A stretch of DNA of 64,000 nucleotides from the NCBI RefSeq assembly GCF_000719335.1, contig NZ_JOGB01000003.1:278620-342619 (forward strand), given 5' to 3'. The stretch is from Streptomyces sp. NRRL S-87. Its GTDB lineage: Bacteria; Actinomycetota; Actinomycetes; Streptomycetales; Streptomycetaceae. The notes under the pieces were generated by a model, which did not search any database, was not told the DNA's origin, and saw only the letters and a program-made list of their open reading frames with translations. Made by a program: the position numbers and the translations under genes. This document shows, piece after piece, positions 27,913 through 37,546 of this stretch (position 1 is the first letter of the stretch; the number at the start of each line of letters is the position of its first letter).

Positions 27913-29007
27913 ATGTCTGCTGAGTCCTTCGAGCCTGCTGCGCAGGCGGGCACCGGTGCCAGCTACGCGTCCGCGGGCGTCGACATCGAGGCGGGTGACC
28001 GTGCCGTCGAGCTGATGAAGGAGTGGGTGAAGAAGACCCAGCGCCCCGAGGTCCTCGGCGGCCTCGGCGGCTTCGCCGGCCTCTTCGACGCCTCCGCCCT
28101 CAAGCGCTACGAGCGGCCGCTGCTCGCCTCCGCCACCGACGGCGTCGGCACCAAGGTCGACATCGCCCGGCAGATGGGCGTGTACGACACCATCGGCCAC
28201 GACCTGGTCGCGATGGTCATGGACGACATCGTCGTCTGCGGCGCCGAGCCGCTCTTCATGACCGACTACATCTGCGTGGGCAAGGTCCACCCGGAGCGGG
28301 TCGCCGCCATCGTCAAGGGCATCGCCGAGGGCTGCGTCCTGGCCGGCTGCGCCCTGGTCGGCGGCGAGACCGCCGAGCACCCGGGCCTGCTCGGACCGGA
28401 CGACTTCGACGTCGCCGGTGCCGGCACCGGCGTGGTCGAGTACGACCGCCTGCTCGGTGCGGATCGCATCCGTACGGGGGACGCCGTCATCGCCATGGCG
28501 TCGTCCGGTCTTCACTCGAACGGGTACTCGCTGGTCCGGCACGTGCTCTTCGACCGCGCCGGGCTGGCCCTCGACCAGCAGGTCCCGGAGTTCGGCCGCA
28601 CCCTCGGCGAGGAGCTGCTCGAGCCCACCAAGATCTACTCGCTGGACTGCCTGGCGCTCACCCGGACCACCGAGGTGCACGCGTTCTCGCACATCACCGG
28701 CGGCGGCCTCGCGGCGAACCTCGCCCGGGTCATCCCGGACCACCTGCACGCCACGGTCGACCGCACCACCTGGACCCCGGGTGCCGTGTTCGACCTGGTC
28801 GGCAAGGCCGGCCGGGTGGAGCAGCTGGAGCTGGAGCGGACCCTGAACATGGGCGTCGGCATGATGGCCGTGGTCCCGCAGGAGTCGGTCGAGGTCGCCC
28901 TGACCACGCTGGCCGACCGCGGCGTCGACGCCTGGGTGGCCGGCGAGATCACCGAGCGGGGCGAGCACACCGAGGGTGCCACCCTGACCGGGTCCTACGC
29001 GGGCTGA
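27913..29007 (+). CDS. purM: AIR synthetase (phosphoribosylformylglycinamidine cyclo-ligase)
   Basis: PurM closes the imidazole ring of AIR. The 364-residue protein shows GGFAGLFD, then LASATDGVGTKV (near residue 76), the metal/ATP segment MVMDDIVVCGAEPLFMTDY and the GGETAEHPG motif. ITGGGLAANLAR is the C-terminal signature. The ATG at 27913 gives MSAESFEPAAQAG, an unusual short N-terminal extension common in Streptomyces. It is in the same operon as purF. Confidence 0.97.
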   Translation: MSAESFEPAAQAGTGASYASAGVDIEAGDRAVELMKEWVKKTQRPEVLGGLGGFAGLFDASALKRYERPLLASATDGVGTKVDIARQMGVYDTIGHDLVAMVMDDIVVCGAEPLFMTDYICVGKVHPERVAAIVKGIAEGCVLAGCALVGGETAEHPGLLGPDDFDVAGAGTGVVEYDRLLGADRIRTGDAVIAMASSGLHSNGYSLVRHVLFDRAGLALDQQVPEFGRTLGEELLEPTKIYSLDCLALTRTTEVHAFSHITGGGLAANLARVIPDHLHATVDRTTWTPGAVFDLVGKAGRVEQLELERTLNMGVGMMAVVPQESVEVALTTLADRGVDAWVAGEITERGEHTEGATLTGSYAG

Positions 29008-29036
29008 GACACATCGGCTGTGCTGCCCCCGGGCAG

Positions 29037-29079
29037 CACAGAACCCGGTCCGGGGCGCTGCCCTGGACCGGGTTCTGTG
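29037..29079 (+). terminator. Terminator after purM
   Basis: CACAGAACCCGGTCC (29037-29051) pairs with GGACCGGGTTCTGTG (29065-29079), a perfect 15-bp stem. A second hairpin TGTGCTGCCC/GGGCAGCACA at 29019-29040 overlaps its left arm by 4 nt, so the two stems are nearly exclusive. A TTTGTG tail follows. Confidence 0.85.
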
Positions 29080-29126
29080 TTTGTGACGTTGTGTCGTGCG
29101 GGTGCGGTGAGCTGGGAGATCAGCCG

Positions 29127-29390
29127 TCAAGCACCGCGACGCTGCGACGACGGACCGGACTCTTCGTCCTCGTCCTCGTCGTCGTTGTACAGCTCCGCGT
29201 AGCGGGCGTACGGGTCGTCGTCCTCGTCCTCGTCTTCGAACGGCTCGCCGTTAGGCGGCTGGTTCGAAACCGGTTGCGAAGTCGATGCGCCCAGCTCGTT
29301 GGCCAGACGCGACAGGTCAGTCCCGCCGCTGCTGTACTTCAGCTGGCGGGCGACCTTCGTCTGCTTGGCCTTTGCCCGGCCGCGCCCCAT
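29127..29390 (-). CDS. DUF3073 protein
   Basis: This 87-residue protein begins MGRGRAKAKQTKVARQLKY, the invariant start of DUF3073, a small actinobacterial family next to purM and vdh. The N-terminal half is strongly basic and ends in SRLANELG; the C-terminal half is strongly acidic, with DEDEDDD and DDEDEDEE runs around PYARYAELY. The opposed charges suggest a nucleic-acid binding head with an acidic tail, but no function is known to me. A GAGGGGGTC ribosome site precedes the ATG at 29390. Confidence 0.92.
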   Translation of the reverse strand: MGRGRAKAKQTKVARQLKYSSGGTDLSRLANELGASTSQPVSNQPPNGEPFEDEDEDDDPYARYAELYNDDEDEDEESGPSSQRRGA

Positions 29391-29613
29391 GGCTCGACCC
29401 CCTCGGTGACGGGGCTCGACGGCCCCAGAGTCTTGACACGCGTTCATGATTCGGAACGGGCTCTCCGTGGAGAGACCGGTCCGTAGGGCTTCAACGGTAC
29501 CTGCTTCCGCGGCCATACGGTACGTCGCCCGCATGACGCGCGCCGGAGCAGTACCGGCGAGTCGCCCCGTACTCGCTGGTCAGCTGCGATTTTAGCCCCT
29601 AATCGCGGCACGA

Positions 29614-29657
29614 CCCGCCGAAGTGCAGTGAGTCATGTCTCGCTGCACTCCGGCGGG
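29614..29657 (-). terminator. Terminator after valine dehydrogenase gene
   Basis: A long imperfect stem: CCCGCCG-A-AGTGCAG-T-GAG on one side, CTC-G-CTGCACT-C-CGGCGGG on the other, with a short loop, 27 bp after the vdh stop. The rest of the gap down to the DUF3073 gene holds nothing I can identify. Confidence 0.75.
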
Positions 29658-29684
29658 CCGCACTTGCGTCCGGGACCCGGGGCG

Positions 29685-30791
29685 CTACGCGGTGCGCGCG
29701 GCGCGGGCGTCGGCCATCCGCTGCTCGGCGATCCGGTCGGCCGCGGCGGCCGGCGGGATGCCGTCCGCCTTCGCGCGAGCAAAGATCTCCAGAGTGGTGT
29801 CGAAGATCTTCGTGGCCTTGACCTTGCAGCGGTCGAAGTCGAAGCCGTGCAGCTCGTCGGCCACCTGGATCACGCCGCCGGCGTTGACCACGTAGTCCGG
29901 GGCGTAGAGGATCCCGCGGTCGGCGAGGTCCTTCTCGATGCCCGGGTGGGCCAGCTGGTTGTTCGCCGCACCGCAGACGATCTTCGCGGTGAGCACCGGG
30001 ACGGAGTCGTCGTTCAGGGCGCCGCCGAGCGCGCAGGGGGCGTAGATGTCCAGGCCCTCGGTGCGGATCAGCGCGTCGGTGTCCGCCACGGCCGTGACCT
30101 GCGGGTGCTTGTCGAGGATGCGCTGCACCGACTCCTGGCGGACGTCGGTGATGACGACCTCGGCGCCGTCCGAAAGCAGGTGCTCGACCAGGTAGTGGCC
30201 GACCTTGCCGACGCCCACGATGCCGACCTTGCGGCCGCGCAGGGTCGGGTCGCCCCAGACGTGCTGGGCGCTGGCCCGCATGCCCTGGAAGACGCCGTAG
30301 GCGGTGAGCACGGAGGAGTCGCCGGCGCCGCCGTTCTCGGGGGAGCGGCCGGTGGCCCAGCGGGTGGTGCGGGACACGACGTCCATGTCCGCGACGTACG
30401 TGCCGACGTCGCAGGCGGTCACGTAGCGGCCGCCCAGGGAGTCCACGAACCGGCCGTACGCGAGGAGCAGGTCCTCGGTCTTGATCAGCTCGGGGTCACC
30501 GATGATGACGGCCTTGCCGCCACCGTGGTCGAGACCGGCGAGCGCGTTCTTGTACGACATGCCGCGCGAGAGGTTCAGCGCGTCGAGCACCGCCTCCTCG
30601 TCGGAGGCGTACGCGTGGAAACGCGTGCCGCCGAGGGCCGGGCCCAGGGCGGTGTTGTGGATGGCGATGACGGCTTTGAGGCCCGTGGCTCGGTCCTGGC
30701 ACAGCACGACTTGCTCGTGGCCGCCCTGCTCCGTGCGGAACAGGGTGTGCAGGACGCCGTCGGTCATTTCGGTCACGGTGGTGACTCCCAT
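29685..30791 (-). CDS. vdh: Valine (branched-chain amino acid) dehydrogenase
   Basis: This 368-residue NAD-dependent enzyme of the Glu/Leu/Phe/Val dehydrogenase family deaminates valine, leucine and isoleucine, feeding branched acyl-CoA starters for fatty acids and polyketides. Visible are the substrate-binding [14 protein letters not shown], catalytic Lys in [11 protein letters not shown] (near residue 90), Asp region [12 protein letters not shown] and NAD motif [13 protein letters not shown] (near 190). Its length and setting next to bldC match Vdh of Streptomyces. The ATG at 30791 is followed by a second in-frame ATG eight codons later. Confidence 0.93.
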   Translation of the reverse strand: MGVTTVTEMTDGVLHTLFRTEQGGHEQVVLCQDRATGLKAVIAIHNTALGPALGGTRFHAYASDEEAVLDALNLSRGMSYKNALAGLDHGGGKAVIIGDPELIKTEDLLLAYGRFVDSLGGRYVTACDVGTYVADMDVVSRTTRWATGRSPENGGAGDSSVLTAYGVFQGMRASAQHVWGDPTLRGRKVGIVGVGKVGHYLVEHLLSDGAEVVITDVRQESVQRILDKHPQVTAVADTDALIRTEGLDIYAPCALGGALNDDSVPVLTAKIVCGAANNQLAHPGIEKDLADRGILYAPDYVVNAGGVIQVADELHGFDFDRCKVKATKIFDTTLEIFARAKADGIPPAAAADRIAEQRMADARAARTA

Positions 30792-30963
30792 AGAGATGCG
30801 GCGGGGGGCCCTCCTATGGGTGGGGAGGGCGTGTAGGAGCAGGGTAAGACCAAAGGGGCCACCCGAAGGGCCCAGTGCCCGAGATCACCCTCCGGCGGAG
30901 TACCGGGGCCGGTTCCCGGCCGCGCGCGGAGTACGCGGGCGCGCGGCCGGGGAGTACGAAGGC

Positions 30964-31842
30964 GTGACCGAATCCTCCGAGTCCCGGGCGCCCTCCGCGC
31001 GGTCGGCGCTGACCGTCCCGTACGCCTCCTACCTGCGCGTGTACGAGCCCCTGGGGGCCTTCCCGGAGCCCGAGCGCACGCACTGGTCGCAGTACGCGCG
31101 GCGCCCGGAGATCCCGTCGTACCAGGACGAACTGCGCCGCGCCCTGGCGGACTTGGTGCCGGTGCCGCCGGTGGGGGTGCCGGTGCACGAGAGCGCGGAC
31201 GCGTTCGTGGCCGAGGTGGACGGGGTGCTGCTGGTGTGTCCCTGGCGGACCCGGCTGCGGGCCTGGCTGGCGCTGGCGGAGCTGGCCGGGGCCGGTCCGG
31301 GCGGTTCCGGGGGGCAGTTCCCGGCGCCGGTGCTGGACGGGGCGCTGCCGCCGGTGGTGCGGGTGCAGGCGGCCGCGGACTACGAGCGCTGGCGGGAGCG
31401 GAACCCGGACGCCCGCCCGTGGATCCGGTCCGCGGTGTGGCAGGTGCCACTGCGCTGGTTCGTGCTTTTCACGGACGATGAGCGCGAGTACGTTCCGGGG
31501 GAGCGGCTGCGGTACCGGGCGCCGATGGTGCAGGGCCGGCGGCGGCTGGCCCGGGCACTGCGGACGCTGCGCGGGGCCGAGGGCTACGCGGCGCTGGCCG
31601 AGGGGCTGGTGGACGTGGGCCGCTGGCTCGAGGAGTTCCACCCGGGCTCGATGATCGAGCTCGACTACGGCGGTCTCGTGCACGGGGTGCCGGAGGACCG
31701 GCTGGCCGGGGACCGGTCGGCCGCCGACCTCGCCGGCGGGCTGGCGGCGCTGCGGGAGGGCGACGCGGCGGCCGCCGAGGAGGCGTACGAGCTGCTGGCC
31801 ACGCGCTGGCGGGCGGTCCGGGAGCGGCTGTTCGCGAACTGA
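30964..31842 (+). CDS. Conserved actinobacterial protein of unknown function
   Basis: The 292-residue protein from GTG 30964 has no signal peptide or membrane segment. Clear blocks are VPYASYLRVYEPLGAF, HWSQYARRPEIPSYQDE, VCPWRTRLRAWLAL and WQVPLRWFVLFTDDERE, then a C-terminal helical part with FHPGSMIELDYGGLVH. I know similar proteins next to bldC in other Streptomyces but no function for them. It is divergent from vdh, and its own promoter must lie in the 170-bp gap. The stop is followed by a 490-bp gap before bldC. Confidence 0.8.
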   Translation: MTESSESRAPSARSALTVPYASYLRVYEPLGAFPEPERTHWSQYARRPEIPSYQDELRRALADLVPVPPVGVPVHESADAFVAEVDGVLLVCPWRTRLRAWLALAELAGAGPGGSGGQFPAPVLDGALPPVVRVQAAADYERWRERNPDARPWIRSAVWQVPLRWFVLFTDDEREYVPGERLRYRAPMVQGRRRLARALRTLRGAEGYAALAEGLVDVGRWLEEFHPGSMIELDYGGLVHGVPEDRLAGDRSAADLAGGLAALREGDAAAAEEAYELLATRWRAVRERLFAN

Positions 31843-32336
31843 CGGGCGGGGTGCGTAAAGGGGTCCTTACGGAACTCGGGAGGTCGGTCCGGGACCTACG
31901 TCCCGATCCGGGCCATTGGCCCAAGCGTGACGGACCGCACTAACTACACCCTTGCGCCGTTCCCCTACCCTCGTGCCAAAATAGGACAAGGAGTCCGGGG
32001 AGGGTTCCTTCCGCCCAAGAATGGGCGGAATGCTTGGTATTGCACACTATGGGGGGTGAGATGGCCCCCGATTGCGCTGTGACTGATCGTCACTGTCAGG
32101 TGACTGTCCGTTATGGGTGGGTCCATCGGCTTCCGTCGCGGATGAACACCTCAGAGGGCAATTCCATCGGTTTGGCCGACGTGGCTGGACAGATGGTGTA
32201 GTTGTAGTGCCGAGGACAAGCCGTTCGTCCTATAACCGACTCGGCCCGCGTATGTCCATTTCGGGCAACGCGGGCCAAGGTGCAGAATTTAGAGGAAAGA
32301 ACCGAGATTGGTTCGGTTCTCCCGAGGAGGCCGCTC
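31843..32336 (+). promoter_or_regulatory. bldC upstream region with inverted repeat and 5' hairpin
   Basis: This 494-bp gene-free stretch is far more AT-rich than its neighbours. It has GTGAC-TGATC-GTCAC at 32079-32093, a perfect 5-bp inverted repeat, with further TGTCAG/GTGACTGTC half-sites next to it, and a strong stem GGCCCGCG/CGCGGGCC (32243-32276) that lies 60 nt before the bldC ATG and would fold in the mRNA leader. The GAGGAGG ribosome site is at 32324-32330. Size and repeats fit complex developmental control. Confidence 0.6.
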
Positions 32337-32543
32337 ATGACCGCTCGCACCCCTGATGCCGAGCCGCTGCTGACCCCGGCTGAGGTCGCCACCATGTTCC
32401 GCGTGGACCCGAAGACGGTCACCCGCTGGGCCAAGGCTGGCAAGCTCACGTCCATCCGCACCCTGGGTGGGCACCGCCGCTACCGCGAGGCTGAGGTCCG
32501 CGCCCTGCTGGCGGGAATTCCGCAGCAGCGCAGCGAGGCCTGA
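32337..32543 (+). CDS. bldC: BldC developmental regulator (MerR-like wHTH)
   Basis: BldC is a small DNA-binding protein that delays the onset of development in Streptomyces. The 68-residue length is exactly that of BldC. The sequence contains the winged helix-turn-helix LLTPAEVATMFRVDPKTVTR and the wing RTLGGHRRYREAEV, and ends in QQRSEA. BldC binds head-to-tail on direct repeats, without the MerR dimer helix, which is absent here too. Conserved neighbours vdh and hrpA support the call. Confidence 0.97.
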   Translation: MTARTPDAEPLLTPAEVATMFRVDPKTVTRWAKAGKLTSIRTLGGHRRYREAEVRALLAGIPQQRSEA

Positions 32544-32682
32544 GTTACCGCCCCAGTAACACAGCACCCCGTTTTACCGGGACTTAATCGGGTCCCCCAA
32601 CCCGATTGACCCACACAGCTCCATACGACGGGACCTGCCCCAACAGGTCCTCAGCCCCTGCTCGGCAGGTGTGAAGTCGTCC

Positions 32683-32722
32683 GATCGCGCTGGACTCCGC
32701 CGGGTCCAGCGCGATCTTTTTT
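32683..32722 (+). terminator. Intrinsic terminator with U tract downstream of bldC
   Basis: GATCGCGCTGGAC (32683-32695) pairs with GTCCAGCGCGATC (32704-32716) over an 8-nt loop and is followed by TTTTTT, a textbook rho-independent terminator that is unusual in such a G+C-rich genome. It stands 140 bp after the bldC stop. Confidence 0.92.
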
Positions 32723-33369
32723 GTGCCCCGCGCCGGCGGCCGCGGCCAGGTGCCATTGCACATACAAAATCGACGCGACGTAGGGGCGCCATAAGTGCCC
32801 TGGTTCCAAAAACTCATGTGGTGACACCTGTCACATCAGTTGCCCCTTGTCATTCCGGCATTGGCCCCGTAAAGGGACTCCTCGGTCGAGACCGGTCATG
32901 CGGACGGGGGACTTTTGCGCCGACCTTACGGAATTGTCCATTCCACTTTCGGGTGACGTCGAAACACGCGGGGCGTGAGAGGCGCACGAAATCTTTCCGC
33001 GCGCCCCCCGAGGTCCATGCGGCCGTCGCGGCCTCCGGCGCTCCCGACGGGCCCGACACGCCCGACGCGGCGGGCGGGGCGGGCGCACCCCTGGAGCGGC
33101 CCCGAGCGGCCTCGGCGGGACCCGGGGGTGGCGTCGGGCGGATCCGGTCGGCGCGGGGCGGCGGGGGACGGCACGGGGATGGAGCGGAGGTGGCGCGGGG
33201 ACGGCCGCGAGGGTGGCGGGTGGCCGGCGCGGGACGGGGACACCGGGTGGACCGGCGCGGAACGGGGCCGTCGCGGGGCCGGCGGAGGACGGGGCCGGCA
33301 CCGGTCCGAGGGCCCGGCCCCGAGAAGCACCGAAGCCCGCATCCGGGGGATGCGGGCTTCGACCTGCTG
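32723..33369. other. Gene-free 650 bp with a Crp-like palindrome
   Basis: Open frames here are G+C artefacts and none has a recognisable product. GTGACACCTGTCAC at 32821-32834 fits the Streptomyces Crp consensus GTG(N6)GNCAC as I recall it, but there is no gene close enough to be a clear target. The part 32740-32960 is AT-richer and promoter-like; 33000-33350 is a very G+C-rich stretch with repeated GGCACGGGGATGGAG-type words. Confidence 0.45.
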
Positions 33370-33443
33370 CGATCCTGACGGGACTTGAACCCGCGACCTC
33401 CACCTTGACAGGGTGGCGAGCTAACCAACTGCTCCACAGGACC
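33370..33443 (-). tRNA. tRNA-Asp (GTC), copy 1
   Basis: Minus-strand cloverleaf: GGTCCTG acceptor pairing with CAGGATC, anticodon arm CCACCCTGTCAAGGTGG (GTC), GGTTCAAGTCC T arm and G discriminator. An identical copy lies at 39859-39932. Confidence 0.95.
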
Positions 33444-33513
33444 TTGCTCTGCGGCCGCTGGCGCGGCTGCGAATCAGACTGTACAGCAGGTGAGGGGGTG
33501 CGGTCGAACCGGA

Positions 33514-36500
33514 TCAGGGAGCGGCCGCGTCCACGGCCTTGATGATGCGTTTGTCGGAGATCGGGTACGCCGTTCCGAGGGCGTGGGCGAAGTAGCTGAC
33601 CCGCAGTTCCTCGATCATCCAGCGGATCTCCCGCACCTCCGGCGGCACCGGTCGGCCCTTGGGGAGCTGCTCCAGCAGCCAGGCGTACTCGTCCTGCATC
33701 TCGTGGACCTTCTCCATGCGGGTGGTGTCCCGCTGGACGCCCGTGGGCATCTGCTGCAGCCGCCGGTCCACCGCGACCAGGTAGCGCATCAGGTCGGGCA
33801 GCCGCTTGAGCCCGGTCAGGGTCACGAAGCCGGCCGGCACGAGGGCCGCCAGCTGCGTCCTGACGTCCTGGACGTTGGCGAGCAGGGCGGGACTCCTGGC
33901 GGTCTTCAGGCGGCGCTCACAGGCCTGCCAGGCCGCCAGGACCTGCTGCACCTGGCCGACCGTGCGTACGGTCGCGTCCACCAGGTCCGCCCGCACGCGG
34001 TCGTAGAGCTTCCGGAACGACTCCTCGTCCCAGGCCGGCCCCCCGTGGTCGGCGATCAGCTTGTCCGCCGCGGCGGTCGCGCAGTCGTCGAAGAGGGCCT
34101 GGATCGAGCCGTGCGGATTGGCCGACAGGGCGAGCTTCTGCTGGTTGGTGAGCTTGTCCGAGGCGAACTTCGCCGGGTTGACGGGGATGTTCAGCAGGAT
34201 CAGCCTGCGCGTGCCGCGCCACATCGCCTCGTACTGCTCGGCCTCGGTGTCGAAGAGCCGTACGGAGACGCTGTCGCCGGCGTCCACCAGCGCCGGGTAC
34301 GCCTTGACCGGCTGGCCGGCCCGCCGGGTCTCGAAGACCCGCTCCAGCCGGCCGATCGTCCAGTCCTTCAGGCCCGTGCGCTCCACGGAGGGGCCGCCGG
34401 CCCGCTCCGCGGTGGCCGCGGCGGCCTGGGACAGGGCCTGCCGGGCCTTCGGCTTCAACCGGAGCCGGAGCGCCTCCAGGTCCTTGTCCTCGGCGATCTT
34501 CCGGCGCCGCTCGTCGATGATCCGGAAGGTGATCTTCAGGTGTTCCGGGACGCGGGAGAGGTCGAAGTCCTCGGCCGTCACCGGGACGCCCACCATCCGC
34601 TGGAGCTCCCGCGCCAGGGTGGCCGGCAGCGGCTCCTGCAGCGGGACGACGGAGTCGAGGAAGCGGGCCGCGTAGTTCGGCGCCGGGACGTAGTGCCGGC
34701 GGATCGGCTTGGGCAGCGACCGGATCAGCTCGGTGACGACCTCCTCGCGCAGGCCGGGGATCTGCCAGTCGAAACCCTCCTCGGTCACCTGGTTCAGCAC
34801 CTGGAGCGGGATGTGGACGGTCACGCCGTCCGCGTCCGCGCCCGGCTCGAACTGGTAGGTCACCTTGAACTTCAGCCGGCCCTGCCGCCACGAGTCCGGG
34901 TAGTCGTCCTTCGTGACCCCGGCGGCCTTCTCGGTGATGAGCATCTCGCGTTCGAAATCGAGCAGTTCGGGCTGCTCGCGCCGCTTGTGCTTCCACCACG
35001 AGTCGAAATGGGCGCCGGAGACGACGTGTTCGGGGATGCGCCGGTCGTAGAAATCGAAGAGCGTCTCGTCGTCCACGAGAATGTCGCGGCGCCGGGCCCG
35101 GTGCTCCAACTCCTCGACCTCGGTGAGGAGTTTGCGGTTGTCGGCGAAGAATTTGTGGTGCGTGCGCCAGTCGCCCTCGACCAGTGCGTTGCGGATGAAC
35201 AGCTCCCGCGAGGCCTCCGGGTCGATCCGTCCGTAGTTGATTTTGCGCTGCGCCACGATGGGCACGCCGTACAGCGTGACCCTCTCGTACGCCATGACGG
35301 CCGCCTGGTCCTTCTCCCAGTGCGGCTCGCTGTACGTGCGCTTGACCAGGTGCTGGGCGAGCGGCTCGACCCACTCGGGCTCGATCCGCGCGTTGACCCG
35401 GGCCCACAGCCGGGAGGTCTCCACCAGCTCCGCGGACATCAGGAGCTTCGGCTGCTTCTTGAAGAGCGCCGATCCCGGGAACACCGCGAACTTGGCGGAG
35501 CGGGCGCCCAGGTACTCGTTCTTGTCCGTGTCCTTGAGGCCGATGTGCGAGAGCAGGCCGGCCAGCAGCGAGACGTGCACGCTCTGCTCGGGCGCGTCCT
35601 CCTCGTTGAGGTGGATGCCCATGGACCTGGCGACCGTACGCAGCTGCGAGTAGATGTCCTGCCACTCGCGGATCCGCAGGAAGTTCAGGTACTCCTGCTT
35701 GCACATGCGGCGGAACGAGGACGAGCCGCGCTCCTTCTGCTGCTCGCGCACGTACCGCCACAGGTTCAGGTACGCCAGGAAGTCGGAGGTCTCGTCCTTG
35801 AAGCGGGCGTGCTGCTGGTCGGCCTGGGTCTGCTTGTCCGAGGGCCGCTCGCGCGGGTCCTGGATCGACAGCGCGGCCGCGATGACCATGACCTCGCGCA
35901 CGCAGCCGTTCCGGTCGGCCTCGATGACCATGCGGGCCAGCCGCGGGTCGACCGGCAGCTGGGACAGCTTGCGGCCGAGCGGGGTCAGCCGCTTCTTCGC
36001 GTCCTTCTGCTCGGGGTCGAGCGCGCCCAGCTCCTGCAGCAGCTGCACGCCGTCGCGGATGTTGCGGTGGTCCGGCGGGTCGATGAAGGGGAACTTCTCG
36101 ATCTCGCCGAGCCCGGCCGCGGTCATCTGGAGGATGACGGAGGCCAGGTTGGTGCGCAGGATCTCGGCGTCGGTGAACTCCGGCCGGGCGTTGAAGTCGT
36201 CCTCGGAGTACAGCCGGATGCAGATGCCGTCGCTGGTGCGGCCGCAGCGGCCCTTGCGCTGGTTGGCGCTGGCCTGGCTGACCGGCTCGATCGGCAGCCG
36301 CTGCACCTTGGTGCGGTGGCTGTAGCGGGAGATCCGGGCGGTGCCCGGGTCGATCACGTACTTGATGCCCGGGACCGTCAGGGAGGTCTCGGCGACGTTC
36401 GTCGCGAGGACGACGCGGCGGCCGGTGTGCGGCTGGAAGACCCGGTGCTGCTCGGCGTGCGAGAGGCGCGCGTAGAGGGGGAGCACCTCCGTGAAGCGGA

Positions 36501-37437
36501 GCTTCAGCTTGTTGAGCGCGTCCGCGGTGTCGCGGATCTCCCGCTCGCCGGAGAGGAAGACCAGGATGTCGCCCGGGCCCTCCTTCTGGAGCTCGTCGAC
36601 GGCGTCGCAGATCGCGGTGATCTGGTCGCGGTCGGCGTCCTCGGAGTCCTCCTCCAGGAGGGGGCGGTAGCGCACCTCGACCGGGTACGTACGGCCGCTG
36701 ACCTCGACGATCGGGGCGTCGCCGAAGTGGCGGGAGAAGCGCTCGGGGTCGATGGTCGCGGAGGTGATCACGACCTTGAGGTCCGGCCGCTTCGGGAGGA
36801 GCTGGGCCAGGTAGCCGAGCAGGAAGTCGATGTTGAGGCTGCGCTCGTGGGCCTCGTCGATGATGATCGTGTCGTAGGCGCGCAGCTCGCGGTCCGTCTG
36901 GATCTCGGCGAGCAGGATGCCGTCCGTCATCAGCTTGACGAAGGTGGCCTCGGGGTCGACCTGGTCGGTGAACCGGACCTTCCAGCCGACCGTCTCGCCG
37001 ATCTCGGTCTTCAGCTCCTCCGCGATCCGCTCCGCCACGGTGCGGGCGGCGATCCGGCGGGGCTGGGTGTGGCCGATCATGCCCCGGACGCCGCGGCCCA
37101 GCTCCATGCAGATCTTGGGGATCTGGGTGGTCTTGCCGGAACCGGTCTCACCGGCGACGATCACGACCTGGTGGTCGCGTATCGCCTCGGCGATCTCGTC
37201 CTTCTTCTGGCTGACCGGCAGGTTCTCCGGGTACGTCACCGACGGCCGGCGCGCGGCCCGGGCGGCCACCCGCTCGGCGGCCTTCCCGGCCTCGGCGGCG
37301 AGCTCGTCGAGCACCGCCTGGCGGGCCTCCGGCTTCCGGATGCGGCGGGCTCCGTCGAGGCGGCGGCCGAGTCGGTGCGCGTCGCGGAGCGAGAGCTCTG
37401 CGAGCTGGGTCTGCAGGGCGGCGAAGGAAGTAGACAT
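33514..37437 (-). CDS. hrpA: ATP-dependent RNA helicase HrpA
   Basis: HrpA is a DEAH-box RNA helicase that rescues stalled ribosomes and processes RNA. The 1307-residue protein is full length for the family. Seen in order: Walker A AGETGSGKTTQ (near residue 95), TQPRRIAA, DEAH box IIIDEAHERSLN (near 195), SATIDPERFS, motif IV-VI with ATNVAETSLTVPGI and QRKGRCGR, then the long HrpA C-terminal region including RRHYVPAPNYAARFLDS. It stands alone in its direction between a tRNA-Asp gene and a divergent small gene. No anomaly seen. Confidence 0.96.
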   Translation of the reverse strand: MSTSFAALQTQLAELSLRDAHRLGRRLDGARRIRKPEARQAVLDELAAEAGKAAERVAARAARRPSVTYPENLPVSQKKDEIAEAIRDHQVVIVAGETGSGKTTQIPKICMELGRGVRGMIGHTQPRRIAARTVAERIAEELKTEIGETVGWKVRFTDQVDPEATFVKLMTDGILLAEIQTDRELRAYDTIIIDEAHERSLNIDFLLGYLAQLLPKRPDLKVVITSATIDPERFSRHFGDAPIVEVSGRTYPVEVRYRPLLEEDSEDADRDQITAICDAVDELQKEGPGDILVFLSGEREIRDTADALNKLKLRFTEVLPLYARLSHAEQHRVFQPHTGRRVVLATNVAETSLTVPGIKYVIDPGTARISRYSHRTKVQRLPIEPVSQASANQRKGRCGRTSDGICIRLYSEDDFNARPEFTDAEILRTNLASVILQMTAAGLGEIEKFPFIDPPDHRNIRDGVQLLQELGALDPEQKDAKKRLTPLGRKLSQLPVDPRLARMVIEADRNGCVREVMVIAAALSIQDPRERPSDKQTQADQQHARFKDETSDFLAYLNLWRYVREQQKERGSSSFRRMCKQEYLNFLRIREWQDIYSQLRTVARSMGIHLNEEDAPEQSVHVSLLAGLLSHIGLKDTDKNEYLGARSAKFAVFPGSALFKKQPKLLMSAELVETSRLWARVNARIEPEWVEPLAQHLVKRTYSEPHWEKDQAAVMAYERVTLYGVPIVAQRKINYGRIDPEASRELFIRNALVEGDWRTHHKFFADNRKLLTEVEELEHRARRRDILVDDETLFDFYDRRIPEHVVSGAHFDSWWKHKRREQPELLDFEREMLITEKAAGVTKDDYPDSWRQGRLKFKVTYQFEPGADADGVTVHIPLQVLNQVTEEGFDWQIPGLREEVVTELIRSLPKPIRRHYVPAPNYAARFLDSVVPLQEPLPATLARELQRMVGVPVTAEDFDLSRVPEHLKITFRIIDERRRKIAEDKDLEALRLRLKPKARQALSQAAAATAERAGGPSVERTGLKDWTIGRLERVFETRRAGQPVKAYPALVDAGDSVSVRLFDTEAEQYEAMWRGTRRLILLNIPVNPAKFASDKLTNQQKLALSANPHGSIQALFDDCATAAADKLIADHGGPAWDEESFRKLYDRVRADLVDATVRTVGQVQQVLAAWQACERRLKTARSPALLANVQDVRTQLAALVPAGFVTLTGLKRLPDLMRYLVAVDRRLQQMPTGVQRDTTRMEKVHEMQDEYAWLLEQLPKGRPVPPEVREIRWMIEELRVSYFAHALGTAYPISDKRIIKAVDAAAP

Positions 37438-37546
37438 ACCTGCTCGAGGATCTCACCGATGGGCTGCGGGTGGCGAACCCATTTCGCGGGGCGGGACGTA
37501 CCATTTCGGGACGACTCCCCCATTGGATCTTCCGGAAGGGCCCCGC

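Noticed and set aside
32671..33403. Overlapping frames of 120-235 codons between bldC and tRNA-Asp
   Set aside because: They occur in every register of a G+C-rich spacer, without ribosome sites or recognisable products.
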